This document shows positions 52,712 to 61,659 of a stretch of 64,000 bases of DNA, one piece after another; the stretch's first letter is position 1, and each line of letters opens with the position of its first letter. A model generated the notes under the pieces. It was given only the letters and a program-made list of their open reading frames with translations. It ran no database searches and was not told where the DNA came from. The stretch is from Parapedobacter defluvii (GTDB lineage Bacteria; Bacteroidota; Bacteroidia; Sphingobacteriales; Sphingobacteriaceae), in assembly GCF_014642075.1 (NCBI RefSeq), contig NZ_BMIK01000003.1, positions 186,001 through 250,000 on the forward strand, written 5' to 3'. The position numbers were made by a program, and so were the translations under genes.

Positions 52712-53638
52712 TTAGTAAGCTGGTTCTTCAAACCCCATGAAAGCAGGCTTGATGGGCCGACCGACCCACGCATACGGCTGCGTAACTCCCAATGCCAACG
52801 CTGCTGTTGCCGCAATGTCATAGGTATAAGTGGGTTGCTGCACCACATATCCAGCCTTTACTCCCTGCCCGGCAATTAGGATGGGAATTGTCACTTCTTC
52901 CGGATGCTCACCTCCGTGTCCATGACCGATGCCACCATGATCAGAAGAGATGATGAGCAATGTCTGATCGGCAATACCTGCCTGGGCAATTCCCTCCAGG
53001 ATGTGTGCGATCAGGGAATCTGCATGAGTGATGGCGGCCAGGTATTCCTTGGTCATATGTCCATAATGATGACCAGCGCCGTCTACATGGTCTAATTGGA
53101 TAAATGCGAATACAGGTTTCCGGGTCGCGATGTATTGGCTAAACGCTTCCGCCGTGGAATCCGGTGTATCGAAATGCGCATCGTAATTGACGGACGCCTT
53201 ATCGTACAGGCGGCCAAAGCCACCCCATTCGTAGACAGATCCAATTTCAGCATCGGGCAGTTGCGCACGTACTACATCGAATATGGACGGAAAGCGTCCG
53301 TTTTCGCGCTGTACGACAGGCGGAAGCCGGACGCTGTCCAATTCCCACTCATTGCTCGTTATTCCGTGTGCCTCCGGTCCTGCGCCGTGCATCATGGAAG
53401 CCCAATTCGGGCTGCTGACCGATGGGAGAACTGTACGCGCATTCCAAACGGCGCTACCCTGCGCAACCAAGCTGTCCATGGTCGGGGTAGCAGCCTTACG
53501 CAATCCTGCGCTACTCAATCCGTCAATGCCAATGATAATTACGTGCTGGATGCCCTGGGGTGTTTTTTGTGAGCCGGCCGTGCAGCTTACTGCCAAAAAC
53601 ACGACGGCCATCAATAGGTATTGTTGTGATCGCTTCAT
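52712..53638 (-). CDS. alkaline-phosphatase-superfamily lipoprotein (type I phosphodiesterase-like)
   Basis: The product is 308 residues with a lipoprotein signal (LAVSC, Cys19). The fold of nucleotide pyrophosphatase/phosphonoacetate hydrolase-type enzymes is shown by GIDGLSSAG (metal ligand), a nucleophile loop PSVSSPNWASMMHGA with Ser in place of the usual Thr, LDHVDGAGHHYGHM, SDHGGIGHGHGG and EVTIPILIAGQG; all metal ligands appear present. It would act in the periplasm or at the surface on a phosphodiester, phosphomonoester or phosphonate. Its place in the phosphonate operon (one base after the preceding gene stop) raises the possibility of a phosphonate substrate, but nothing in the sequence decides it. 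Confidence 0.85.
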   Translation of the reverse strand: MKRSQQYLLMAVVFLAVSCTAGSQKTPQGIQHVIIIGIDGLSSAGLRKAATPTMDSLVAQGSAVWNARTVLPSVSSPNWASMMHGAGPEAHGITSNEWELDSVRLPPVVQRENGRFPSIFDVVRAQLPDAEIGSVYEWGGFGRLYDKASVNYDAHFDTPDSTAEAFSQYIATRKPVFAFIQLDHVDGAGHHYGHMTKEYLAAITHADSLIAHILEGIAQAGIADQTLLIISSDHGGIGHGHGGEHPEEVTIPILIAGQGVKAGYVVQQPTYTYDIAATAALALGVTQPYAWVGRPIKPAFMGFEEPAY

Positions 53639-53639
53639 C

Positions 53640-55010
53640 TTATAATTTTATCTTGTTAAATGCATGTTCAAATACGGATAGTATGGTATCGCATTGCGTT
53701 TTGGTAATGGTCAACGCCGGGCGGATGGTCGCGACATTGCCTTCGATGACTTTAAAGGCTACGCCATTTTCCATGCAGGCATACATCACCTGCTCGGCGT
53801 AAAAGATGGCGCGTTCCTTTGTTGCGCTATCCGTAACCAGGTCAAGACCAATATGCAGTCCCTTTCCGGCCACGTGGCCGATAACCGGGAAGCGTTGTTG
53901 CATATCACGGAATCCCTCCAGCAGATAGGCTCCCATCGCAGCGGCATTCTCGATGAGCCTGTGTGCTTCCAGATAGTGGATGGCAGCAAGGCCTGCCGTG
54001 GCACTCAACGGATTCTTCTCATGCGTATAATGGCCAATGGAACGATGGCTCACAACGTTGAATTGCTCCTTGGTGACAATGCCCGCAAGCGGCAATACCC
54101 CGCCGCCCAGGGACTTCCCAAGCACCAACACATCCGGTATGACGTAATGCTCGCAGGCAAACCAGCGGCCGGTTCTTCCCAGCCCTTCGATGATTTCGTC
54201 GAAAATCAGAAAGATACCATGCCGATCACAGCATTCGCGCACACGCTCCCAATAGTACCTTGAAGGGACAACGGGTGTCGCGGATATGGGTTCGGCTACC
54301 AAGGCTGCGACATCCGGGTGCCGCTGCAAAATCACGTCCAACTGCCGGATGTACTGTTCGTCAATGGCTTCCGTATCGGTCAGTCCCCAAGGGTTTCGGT
54401 AGTAATTGGGAAATTCCACATGGAAGGCGCCGGGAACCATCGGACCGTTACCGCCTGTGAAATGCTCTTCGCCACCTATACTTGCGGCCTGAAACCCGTT
54501 GCCGTGGTAAGAATCCCAATAGGAAAGCGTCTTCCACCGTCCGGTGACCTGTTTGGCCAGCGTGACGGCCATCTCAATAGCTTCTGATCCCCCGGGGCAG
54601 AATAAGACGCGGGTAAGGGGTTCCGGTGTAATCGCAACCAGCTTTTGTGCAAGCCGGATGGCCGGGATGTTTGTATAACGACGGGGCGTAAAGGCCAACT
54701 GAGACTGCAATTGCTGAATGACCGCCGTTAGTACCTCCGGATTGGAAAATCCCGCGTTATGGACGCCGTTACCATGTAAATCGAGGTATTCGTTACCCCT
54801 TAGATCGTAGATGCAAGCACCTTCGGTTTTGGACAAGACGTTCATAACCGGCGTGGAGAGCGCCTGGTGCAGGAAGACAGCGGCATCTGCCTCTATCCAG
54901 TCCCGGGTTTGCGCGTCGAGCCCCGAAAGATATCGGTTACGCAGTTCACTGGCGTTGATATCTCCTTGTTCACGGGAGATGGGATCGTTCGTGATTTGTA
55001 TGACACTCAT
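53640..55010 (-). CDS. class III PLP-dependent enzyme, PbfA-like
   Basis: The 456-residue protein has a class III aminotransferase fold. The PLP lysine is Lys299 (LVLGKSLGGGVLP), the pyridine-nitrogen aspartate is Asp271 (IFDEIIEGLGRTG), and the phosphate-binding turn is PGGSEA (139-144). In phosphonate clusters this family includes PbfA, an ammonia-lyase that turns (R)-1-hydroxy-2-aminoethylphosphonate into phosphonoacetaldehyde, the PhnX substrate, as well as true transaminases. It is cytoplasmic. A same-length paralogue lies at 56888-58258. Its ATG is one base past the phosphoesterase stop. Confidence 0.82.
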   Translation of the reverse strand: MSVIQITNDPISREQGDINASELRNRYLSGLDAQTRDWIEADAAVFLHQALSTPVMNVLSKTEGACIYDLRGNEYLDLHGNGVHNAGFSNPEVLTAVIQQLQSQLAFTPRRYTNIPAIRLAQKLVAITPEPLTRVLFCPGGSEAIEMAVTLAKQVTGRWKTLSYWDSYHGNGFQAASIGGEEHFTGGNGPMVPGAFHVEFPNYYRNPWGLTDTEAIDEQYIRQLDVILQRHPDVAALVAEPISATPVVPSRYYWERVRECCDRHGIFLIFDEIIEGLGRTGRWFACEHYVIPDVLVLGKSLGGGVLPLAGIVTKEQFNVVSHRSIGHYTHEKNPLSATAGLAAIHYLEAHRLIENAAAMGAYLLEGFRDMQQRFPVIGHVAGKGLHIGLDLVTDSATKERAIFYAEQVMYACMENGVAFKVIEGNVATIRPALTITKTQCDTILSVFEHAFNKIKL

Positions 55011-55011
55011 A

Positions 55012-56877
55012 TTACCTCTTTTTCTGTATGGCTAAGTAATCCTTCAGGTTTCCGGTTACGTCGTATACGTTCAGCCTCAGCGTATCGCCAACAACCTGTA
55101 CCATGCAATAATGATGACCACGGTAGGTCTTGGCGCTGTACCATGCGCGTGTGGGTGTGAAATCCTCTAAATTGCCCCCAGCGCCACCTGCCTGGACATA
55201 GGTCACCCCGCCCTGTTCGATACGCCCTTCGCGTATCGGATAAGTACGCTGGTAGGTATGCAAGTGGCCATAAAAAACGAAGTCTACCCCGTAGCGTTCG
55301 TACAGCGTCGTCAACTGCTGCAGGTTGGTATCGCCCAACGCAGATGGTCCGGTCCACGAATTACCATAGTCATCGTCGTCGGCAGAATAAATGGCATGGT
55401 GATGCGCGACGAATTTCCACCGCGCAGTGGATGCTTTCAGTGCTTCTTCCAGCCATTGGTACTGTTTTCCTCCCGGTTGTAAATCCATCGGTTTATTGGT
55501 GTCCAGCATGAAAAATTCCGCATCGCCATAAACGAACCGGTAATAACCTTCGGTATCGGCAGGTAATGTGTGATAACGCCCATACCAGTAGAGGTCATCT
55601 TCACCATTGCCCGGCACGGGGTAAAAAGGAATCCGCTCCAGTAACTGTCCCATTCCGGTGAAATACTCGTAGTTCCACTGATACTTATTATCCCTGACGC
55701 CATCGTCGGTGATGTCGCCAAGATGGAGGGCAAAATCGGGGCGTTCATCCCAAGCGAGTTTCGCAATCCGGTTGTTGATGTGCGGGCGCGCTTCGGTATC
55801 ACCGATGACCGCAAAAGCGTACGCCTGTGTATCGGATCGGACGGTCGCAAATGTGCAGGTACCCGAACTTAGGGTCGTGCCCGCGGCATCTGTCGCTTCA
55901 ATTTCATAGAAGTAGGCCGTGCCGGGGCGAAGCCCATCAATCTTTACGTTGCGGATGTAGCTCCGTATGCCTCCCTCGTGGAGTTCCCCTGTTTCCGGTT
56001 GCAGTACCACAGAATCCGCCAGCGGCAGCCGTTCACCATATCGCACCACTGACCGTGCCGGCCGGTCGGTTTCCCAAACCACTTGGATGCTTTCTTCCTT
56101 GACGTTATTGAGGTATGGGCCCGCATTGAAGTGAAACCGGTCAGGTAACAGCCGCCCGCCCTCCACCATATCCTGAAGCAATTTAAAGCGGGCGCTGATC
56201 TCAGATTGCCCGAGTGCACCATCCAGCAGCCGGACATTCTTCATCAAATCGCCGAGCTGCATATCCGGTTCTTTTCCAAAATATCCGGCTAGTTCCAGGG
56301 CATCATCGAATAGAAACGTCTTATCGGTTTCGAGCTTACGTTTATCAACCAACTCGCCGTTGACATACAGACACAACCTCCCGTCCTGATAAGTGCCCAC
56401 CACATGCCACCATCGGTCTTTCCAACCCTCCCCGTCCAACAAATATTCAATTGTAGCAGACTGAACAGAAAACCATACCCGGTCATGATGATAGCCCAGC
56501 ACCCAGGAGCGTCCGGCGCCCGATTGCCCATCCGGCATGTATAAAAGGGCACCTACGGGTTGGTTTACATGGTTGATTAACCAGCACTCCACAGTAAATC
56601 CATCCGTTGACCGGTACCCGGTCGGGATCGGTACCGTCAGGCAGTCAGTCGGAGAAACTCCCAGCAACCGATAACGTGACCGGTCGGAAGCCAGCAATGC
56701 AACCGGTAAACTATCCCGTTGCAGCTGATACACCTTGGGGTTCCGCGCCTGTTGCCCCAATGTATAGTCCGGCCATAGCCATTGATCGACCCATACCCCT
56801 CGGTCTTGCGCATATCCGTAGGTCAGCAAAGACAGCATGAAATAGCCCAAAAAAGCAAAAGATAGTTTACTCATCAT
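55012..56877 (-). CDS. LamG / FN3 / metallophosphoesterase fusion
   Basis: The product is about 621 residues from the ATG at 56877, with a signal peptide (ends YGYAQ). The LamG/concanavalin domain spans about 86-235 (GFTVECWLINH, WWHVVGTYQDGRLCLYVNGEL), the fibronectin-III-like purple-acid N domain about 250-345, and the phosphoesterase core about 352-600 with GDT (359-361), GDIT (387-390), HHHAIYS and GHLHTYQRTYP. The third motif reads GNGE (423-426) instead of GNHE, losing the usual catalytic histidine. The LamG domain probably binds a surface carbohydrate or polymer. It lies between the two PbfA-like genes in the same operon. Confidence 0.87.
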   Translation of the reverse strand: MMSKLSFAFLGYFMLSLLTYGYAQDRGVWVDQWLWPDYTLGQQARNPKVYQLQRDSLPVALLASDRSRYRLLGVSPTDCLTVPIPTGYRSTDGFTVECWLINHVNQPVGALLYMPDGQSGAGRSWVLGYHHDRVWFSVQSATIEYLLDGEGWKDRWWHVVGTYQDGRLCLYVNGELVDKRKLETDKTFLFDDALELAGYFGKEPDMQLGDLMKNVRLLDGALGQSEISARFKLLQDMVEGGRLLPDRFHFNAGPYLNNVKEESIQVVWETDRPARSVVRYGERLPLADSVVLQPETGELHEGGIRSYIRNVKIDGLRPGTAYFYEIEATDAAGTTLSSGTCTFATVRSDTQAYAFAVIGDTEARPHINNRIAKLAWDERPDFALHLGDITDDGVRDNKYQWNYEYFTGMGQLLERIPFYPVPGNGEDDLYWYGRYHTLPADTEGYYRFVYGDAEFFMLDTNKPMDLQPGGKQYQWLEEALKASTARWKFVAHHHAIYSADDDDYGNSWTGPSALGDTNLQQLTTLYERYGVDFVFYGHLHTYQRTYPIREGRIEQGGVTYVQAGGAGGNLEDFTPTRAWYSAKTYRGHHYCMVQVVGDTLRLNVYDVTGNLKDYLAIQKKR

Positions 56878-56887
56878 CTGTGATTCC

Positions 56888-58258
56888 TTATGAATTGGAT
56901 CGAAACGCATCCTCAAGTATATCCAGCGCTTCGTGCAGCTTCTGCTCGGAGATGACCAATGGCGGGTAAAGGGACAGCACATTCCCACCGGACACCTTGA
57001 AGCTTAATCCACGGCCAAGGCAGTGGTATAAAACACGCTCTGCCAGCACAGGGTCGGGCGTCTTGGTTTCCCTGTCTTTCACCAACTCCACTCCCCATAG
57101 TAAACCCACACCCCGTACATCGCCGATGGCTTCATACGCTGCTTTCATTGCTTCAAGGCGGTTAGCCATCAGTTGCCCCATCCGGTCGACATGCGGCAGG
57201 ACGCCGTGTGCATCCATGTAATCCAGTCCCGCCAACGCAGCGGCAGCACCCAACGGACTTTTTTCGTGGGTGAAATGCCCGAGCGAAACCTGCGCCGCGA
57301 TATTTAATTCGTCTTTACAGAGCATGGCTGCCATCGGCATAATGCCTGCTCCCAGTCCTTTGCCCAACACAAGCATGTCGGGCACGATGCCGTAGTGCTG
57401 GTAAGCAAAAGACTTACCTGTACGCCCCATGCCGATCGGGATTTCGTCAAAAACCAACAGTACGCCATGTTGATCACACAGTTCCCGGATACGCCGCCAA
57501 TAGGCCTGCGAAGGAACGTGTACCGTAGTGCTTCGTACGGTTTCCGCCACCAATACGCCGATATCTCCTTCTTTCTCCAATACATACTCCAGGTAGTCCG
57601 CGTAAGCCATGTCCCCGTCCTGATCGTTCGGGTTAAACCACATGCCCCGGTAACTATCCACGGGCGGCACGTGCACACTCCCCGCCATCAACGGACCCAG
57701 CCCCTGCTGGAAAACATACTCCCCGCCCAGTGAAATGCTATCCATCGACGCACCGTGAAAGGAGTCGTACATGGCCAATGTTTTAAACTTACCGGTATGG
57801 ATGCGGGCCAGTTTCAACGCCATCCCAATGGCCGACGTACCCCCCGGTGCGAAAAGCACTCTATTCAACCGGTGTTCGGTCAGCGCCGCCAGCCGCTCCG
57901 CCAGCTCGATGGCCGGCAGGTTGGTAAATCGCCGTGGACAGAATGCCAGGATATCCAGCTGCTGCTTCACGCGATCGATGACAAAGGAATTGTTGTATCC
58001 CAACTGGTGCACGTTGTTGCCATGAAAATCGATATAGGTCTTACCCGCAAGACTCGTCAGCTGCGCCCCGTCGCTCGATGCAAGTACATCGAGGCAGGGA
58101 GTGGAAAGTGCCTGATGCAGGAAATGGTCGGCATCCCGCTGCAAAGCATCCCGGGTTGCGTCGTCGGTGAGCGCGTCATGCCATAGCTTACGTTGCCCGC
58201 TTACATTAAGATCCCCCTCTTCAACTAAATGCTTTGCTGTATTTTTGTTATCGCCCAT
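56888..58258 (-). CDS. class III PLP-dependent enzyme, PbfA-like (first gene of the phosphonate operon)
   Basis: The product is 456 residues from the ATG at 58258 (the open frame runs further upstream through an AT-rich spacer and is not credible there). The PLP lysine is Lys300 (LVLGKGLGAGIMP), the aspartate Asp271 (VFDEIPIGMGRTG) and the turn PGGTSAIG (138-145). It aligns end to end with the enzyme at 53640-55010 (shared FLHQALSTP, RRxTNLPAI, GHxTHEKxPL), but the PGG-turn residues differ (TSAIGM versus SEAIEM), suggesting different substrates. Either could be a lyase of the PbfA type or an aminoethylphosphonate transaminase. Confidence 0.82.
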   Translation of the reverse strand: MGDNKNTAKHLVEEGDLNVSGQRKLWHDALTDDATRDALQRDADHFLHQALSTPCLDVLASSDGAQLTSLAGKTYIDFHGNNVHQLGYNNSFVIDRVKQQLDILAFCPRRFTNLPAIELAERLAALTEHRLNRVLFAPGGTSAIGMALKLARIHTGKFKTLAMYDSFHGASMDSISLGGEYVFQQGLGPLMAGSVHVPPVDSYRGMWFNPNDQDGDMAYADYLEYVLEKEGDIGVLVAETVRSTTVHVPSQAYWRRIRELCDQHGVLLVFDEIPIGMGRTGKSFAYQHYGIVPDMLVLGKGLGAGIMPMAAMLCKDELNIAAQVSLGHFTHEKSPLGAAAALAGLDYMDAHGVLPHVDRMGQLMANRLEAMKAAYEAIGDVRGVGLLWGVELVKDRETKTPDPVLAERVLYHCLGRGLSFKVSGGNVLSLYPPLVISEQKLHEALDILEDAFRSNS

Positions 58259-58273
58259 CGAGTCGCTCCAAAA

Positions 58274-58290
58274 GTTTAGCAATACTAAAC
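58274..58290. promoter_or_regulatory. inverted repeat upstream of the phosphonate operon
   Basis: GTTTAG (58274-58279) and CTAAAC (58285-58290) flank CAATA, 16 bases ahead of the first ATG. It may be an operator; TAGTATTG on the minus strand here is one base off TAnnTTTG. Confidence 0.35.
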
Positions 58291-58340
58291 ATTGTTTATT
58301 AACAAAATCTGCAATTGGAATTAAGAAATCGTTAACACAA

Positions 58341-58376
58341 AAGCGGGGTGCCTTGAACGAACAAGGCACCCCGCTT
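58341..58376 (-). terminator. strong terminator after the LamG/phosphoesterase operon
   Basis: A perfect 15-bp stem (58341-58355 with 58362-58376, arm AAGCGGGGTGCCTTG) has a 6-base loop, and TTTT follows on the minus strand. It lies 13 bases past the stop of the phosphoesterase gene and separates the two right-hand operons. Confidence 0.85.
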
Positions 58377-58389
58377 AAATTTAGGGCGA

Positions 58390-59568
58390 TTACTGGCTTT
58401 GTTTTTTTAATAAGAGCTGATCAAATACCTGTCCGTGGATGTCAATGGCTTGAAAATGCAATTCATCTCCTGCCACGCGCACGTAGCCAAAGTGATGTCC
58501 ATATTTCAGTTTGTTTGTAAACCACGAGCGCAGCGGTGCCGGTGTCTCTAAACCACCGCCGTTACCGCCGATCTGTATATAGGTGATTCCATTGCGATTA
58601 TCCACCCCGTTGTTCCGTATCGGCCAGGTACGTTCGTAGGTATGAACGTGGCCGTAGAATACCAGATCCACGCCGTATTTTTCATACAACGCCGGCAAAT
58701 GGGCTAATTCTGGGATGCCTAATGTGGACTTGCCCACTTGGGTATTGCCATGATCGTCGTTATCCGACGAATAAATGCAGTGGTGGTGGACCACAATCTT
58801 CCACCGGGCAGTCGATTTCGCCAGTTCGGCTTCCAACTCCTTGTAATGTTCACTACCGACCGATAGATCCTGATTGGAATCGAAGAAGATGACCTGGGTA
58901 TTTCCATAGGTCACGGTAAAGGTCCGCTTGTTTTCGGGATGGCCGAGGTATTTATGGAAGTACGGTGCATCCCGCTCGTGGTTACCGAGCGTGGCATAGA
59001 CAGCATACTTGCTCATAAACGGTTGTCCCTGCGGAAGGAACTGCCCTACCCAATCGCTGAGACGATAGCCATTGTCTACCTGATCTCCGGCGTGGACGGC
59101 AAAATCGGGCCGCTCCGACTCAGCCAGCGTAGCAATCTGGCCCCACACATTTGGATTGGGCCTTCCCTGTGAATCGGAAAACACAATAAAGCCGATCGGG
59201 GTACCCTCGTTTACCGCGGTTTTGAATGGATACACTTCGCTATAAAGGGTATCGCCTTGCTGGCTTACACTCACTGTCCGGTAAAAGTACTCGGTCTGCG
59301 CCTGTAGACCTGTCAGCTGCACGGTATGGAAAGCCGTATCGGCATCAACGCTACTCATGCGTGAAAGATTGGGTTTCTTTGCGTCAAACTCGGCGGGTCC
59401 GTATTGCACCCATCCTGCGGTCGGATGCTCCGTTTCCCACTTGACCACTATGCTCGTCTGGGTAGCCCACTGCAAATAGGGAAGCACAACGAAGCTTGGC
59501 TTATCTGCGGCAAACCCTGCCTGCCAAGCCATCAGTAACATACAAAATTGAAAAACCTGCTTAATCAT
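58390..59568 (-). CDS. purple-acid-phosphatase-like metallophosphoesterase
   Basis: The 392-residue protein has a signal peptide (ends GFAADK), a fibronectin-III-like N domain (about 24-120, TSIVVKWETEHPTAGWVQYG), and a phosphoesterase core with FSDSQG in place of the first GD-type motif, GDQVDN, GNHE, HHHCIYS and GHVHTYERTWPI. It is close in its second half to the LamG fusion at 55012-56877, but keeps GNHE and lacks LamG. Secreted phosphomonoesterase activity is likely. It is the last gene of its operon, 15 bases after the Ig/LamG gene. Confidence 0.88.
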   Translation of the reverse strand: MIKQVFQFCMLLMAWQAGFAADKPSFVVLPYLQWATQTSIVVKWETEHPTAGWVQYGPAEFDAKKPNLSRMSSVDADTAFHTVQLTGLQAQTEYFYRTVSVSQQGDTLYSEVYPFKTAVNEGTPIGFIVFSDSQGRPNPNVWGQIATLAESERPDFAVHAGDQVDNGYRLSDWVGQFLPQGQPFMSKYAVYATLGNHERDAPYFHKYLGHPENKRTFTVTYGNTQVIFFDSNQDLSVGSEHYKELEAELAKSTARWKIVVHHHCIYSSDNDDHGNTQVGKSTLGIPELAHLPALYEKYGVDLVFYGHVHTYERTWPIRNNGVDNRNGITYIQIGGNGGGLETPAPLRSWFTNKLKYGHHFGYVRVAGDELHFQAIDIHGQVFDQLLLKKQSQ

Positions 59569-59583
59569 CGCTATTTTTATCAG

Positions 59584-61116
59584 TTAATCGTTGTACAATG
59601 CGGCCACTTCCGCCGCTGTAAGCGCTTTTTTATAGAGGCGCAGTTCGTCCATAAAGCCGGTCAGCGCCTTACGGGTATCGTCACCCGCATTGTAATCGCC
59701 GGTTCCGCCTTCCCAAAGTGTGAATGGATAGTCGTTGACCTCATCCCATAATGGCCCGACAAGTGTACTCAGGTCGTCACTGGAGGGATTCCCTTCCTGT
59801 GCATAGGCGATACCGTCAATATATACCTGCAACCGTTTTTCGGTTTGGTTGATCACCATGGTAACCATGTGCCACTCATTGTCTGACAATGCAGGAGCCG
59901 GCGGATTGGTCTGCCCTGCCCGCCAATCGATACGGGTACTGGTGGTTGCATCACTGCCGGCCACTTTCACGATCCAGCCTCTCCCGGTTTCCGGCGTACC
60001 ATTATAGGTAGCGCCGCCATCGGTGCATAGCACCAATCCCGGATTACCTCCGCTATCCCAATCGGAATTCGAAAACAAGACGGGGTCAGAACCGATTCCC
60101 TGAAGTTTGACCCAAAGGTTGATGCTGAAGTTTTGGGTAGCTGAGGGCCGCAACAAATCGTGCCTGGGCAAGACCGCATAGGACCCGGCTCTAAACTCGA
60201 CGACTTTACCGCGGATGGGATCCTGCACAAAGCCTGCTTCTGCCGTCGCCTTCGCTCCCAATTTAGCATCGAATTTATTGCCGCTGGCATCGGTCAGGTC
60301 GTCATCCAAAGGCAGATAAACCACCACATCGTCGGTGCTGCCTGCCGTAGTCGTAAATGCCCAAGGCGATGCTTCGTCAAACCCTTTAAATGCTTTGCCA
60401 TTGATATCGACAAAAACGCCTTCATCGATGGTCACGCGGTAATCCGTGGCAAACGCAAGTGGTGCCGGTAAATTAATGGCTACTTCACCGCCATTAATTA
60501 CTACTTGCTGGCTGGCCACGGGTAAATCGGTGATCGTGTTGCCATCCGGCCCGAAAATCCGGATATTTCCGTCGCCCTTGCTGACTGTTGAGGCAAATGC
60601 CAGGTGAAGGTCAAACAGCGATGCCTCTGTGCCCCCATTTTCCGGCACCATGGATAGTAAGGGCAGACCGCTTTCTCCTGCGGTGGTGAATGTCCAGGAA
60701 GTGCCCTCGGGCAACCCCATGAATTCATTGTTCAACAGATCCATTACGATACCCCGGTCCAATGTGACGGAATACGCTTCATCCGCGTTGAATTCCGATG
60801 GAACGATCGTGACAATCCGCTCATCTTCCCCGATTGTCACGTTATCGGAAGTGACATCGATTACCTGCATGCTGCCCGATTCCCCGGTGATGGTAATGTT
60901 GCCCTTGCCTTTTTTGACAAACTCGTCAAATGTTAATATCAGCCTGCTATCAATCGCAACACCTTCCACCCCGGATACCGGGTTATAACTGATAACGGTG
61001 GGATTCGCCGTGTCGATGGTGTGGTCAAAATCTTCTTTGCACGCACTCAGGCAAGCCAACGCCGCAACGATCAACGTCAGCCGCGCCCGCCTATCCCTGT
61101 AATTGTTTGTCTTCAT
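59584..61116 (-). CDS. Ig-like/LamG surface lipoprotein
   Basis: The product is 510 residues with lipobox LSAC (Cys26). Two bacterial Ig-like (Big_5-type) repeats follow, about 38-142 and 148-258. Each has the pattern of a loading sequence, P-x-x-x-x-x-V, then LxLxFxxxVxKGxGNIxIxG, and ends in WxFTTxxGxxG. A C-terminal LamG/concanavalin-like domain (about 266-505, FSINLWVKLQG, NEWHMVTMVINQTEKRLQVYIDG) completes it. No catalytic domain is seen. It probably binds a polymer at the cell surface, bringing the neighbouring phosphatases to it; this is inferred from domain content. Confidence 0.87.
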   Translation of the reverse strand: MKTNNYRDRRARLTLIVAALACLSACKEDFDHTIDTANPTVISYNPVSGVEGVAIDSRLILTFDEFVKKGKGNITITGESGSMQVIDVTSDNVTIGEDERIVTIVPSEFNADEAYSVTLDRGIVMDLLNNEFMGLPEGTSWTFTTAGESGLPLLSMVPENGGTEASLFDLHLAFASTVSKGDGNIRIFGPDGNTITDLPVASQQVVINGGEVAINLPAPLAFATDYRVTIDEGVFVDINGKAFKGFDEASPWAFTTTAGSTDDVVVYLPLDDDLTDASGNKFDAKLGAKATAEAGFVQDPIRGKVVEFRAGSYAVLPRHDLLRPSATQNFSINLWVKLQGIGSDPVLFSNSDWDSGGNPGLVLCTDGGATYNGTPETGRGWIVKVAGSDATTSTRIDWRAGQTNPPAPALSDNEWHMVTMVINQTEKRLQVYIDGIAYAQEGNPSSDDLSTLVGPLWDEVNDYPFTLWEGGTGDYNAGDDTRKALTGFMDELRLYKKALTAAEVAALYND

Positions 61117-61166
61117 ATTTGATCATATTATTAGTTCTTCTTCAAAAGGCTAGGATTGCCTCCCCA

Positions 61167-61646
61167 TTATTTCCTTGTCAGTGTCACGCTGAAATCGCCT
61201 TCTCCTTTTTCGCCCGTATCAGTATTTTCCCACCCCATGTAAAATGAAAGCGTCAACGAGGTAGCGGATACGTTGATCGTGAATTCATCAACTGGCCCTA
61301 CCTCAGACAAGGCGACTTGTGCGGCATCCGCTGTTCCGGTAACAGACCAAGTTCCCGCCGCGGACCCAAAGACAATCGGACAATCCTTTGCGGAAAATTG
61401 CGCCGGATATCCATCGGCGTCGGTTGTAAACACCAAACGCATGTTTCCGAAAATTTCACCGGGAATGTCGTCAGGCGTAACGATTGCCGTCGGATCTCCC
61501 CACGTGCCGTCCAGCCTTCCGGCGACCAGCTGTTCAGCATTCAGCCCGTGGTCGCGCACGAGATCCTTCTCGCAGGCCCCCAAGGCCAGGCAGCACACCA
61601 CCACCAGGGCAAATAGGCTGCGTTTAAAAATAAGTTGTGTTCGCAT
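61167..61646 (-). CDS. small lipoprotein of unknown function
   Basis: The product is 159 residues with a lipoprotein signal (LALGAC, Cys25). The mature part is beta-rich with alternating hydrophobic residues (MRLVFTTDADG, GTWSVTGTADAAQVALSE, EFTINVSATSLTLSFYM, GDFSVTLTR), similar in feel to the lipocalin-like lipoproteins common near SusCD loci. I do not recognise a named family. It lies between the alkaline-phosphatase/LamG and Ig/LamG genes in one operon. Confidence 0.75.
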   Translation of the reverse strand: MRTQLIFKRSLFALVVVCCLALGACEKDLVRDHGLNAEQLVAGRLDGTWGDPTAIVTPDDIPGEIFGNMRLVFTTDADGYPAQFSAKDCPIVFGSAAGTWSVTGTADAAQVALSEVGPVDEFTINVSATSLTLSFYMGWENTDTGEKGEGDFSVTLTRK

Positions 61647-61659
61647 TGTATTCGGAGGA

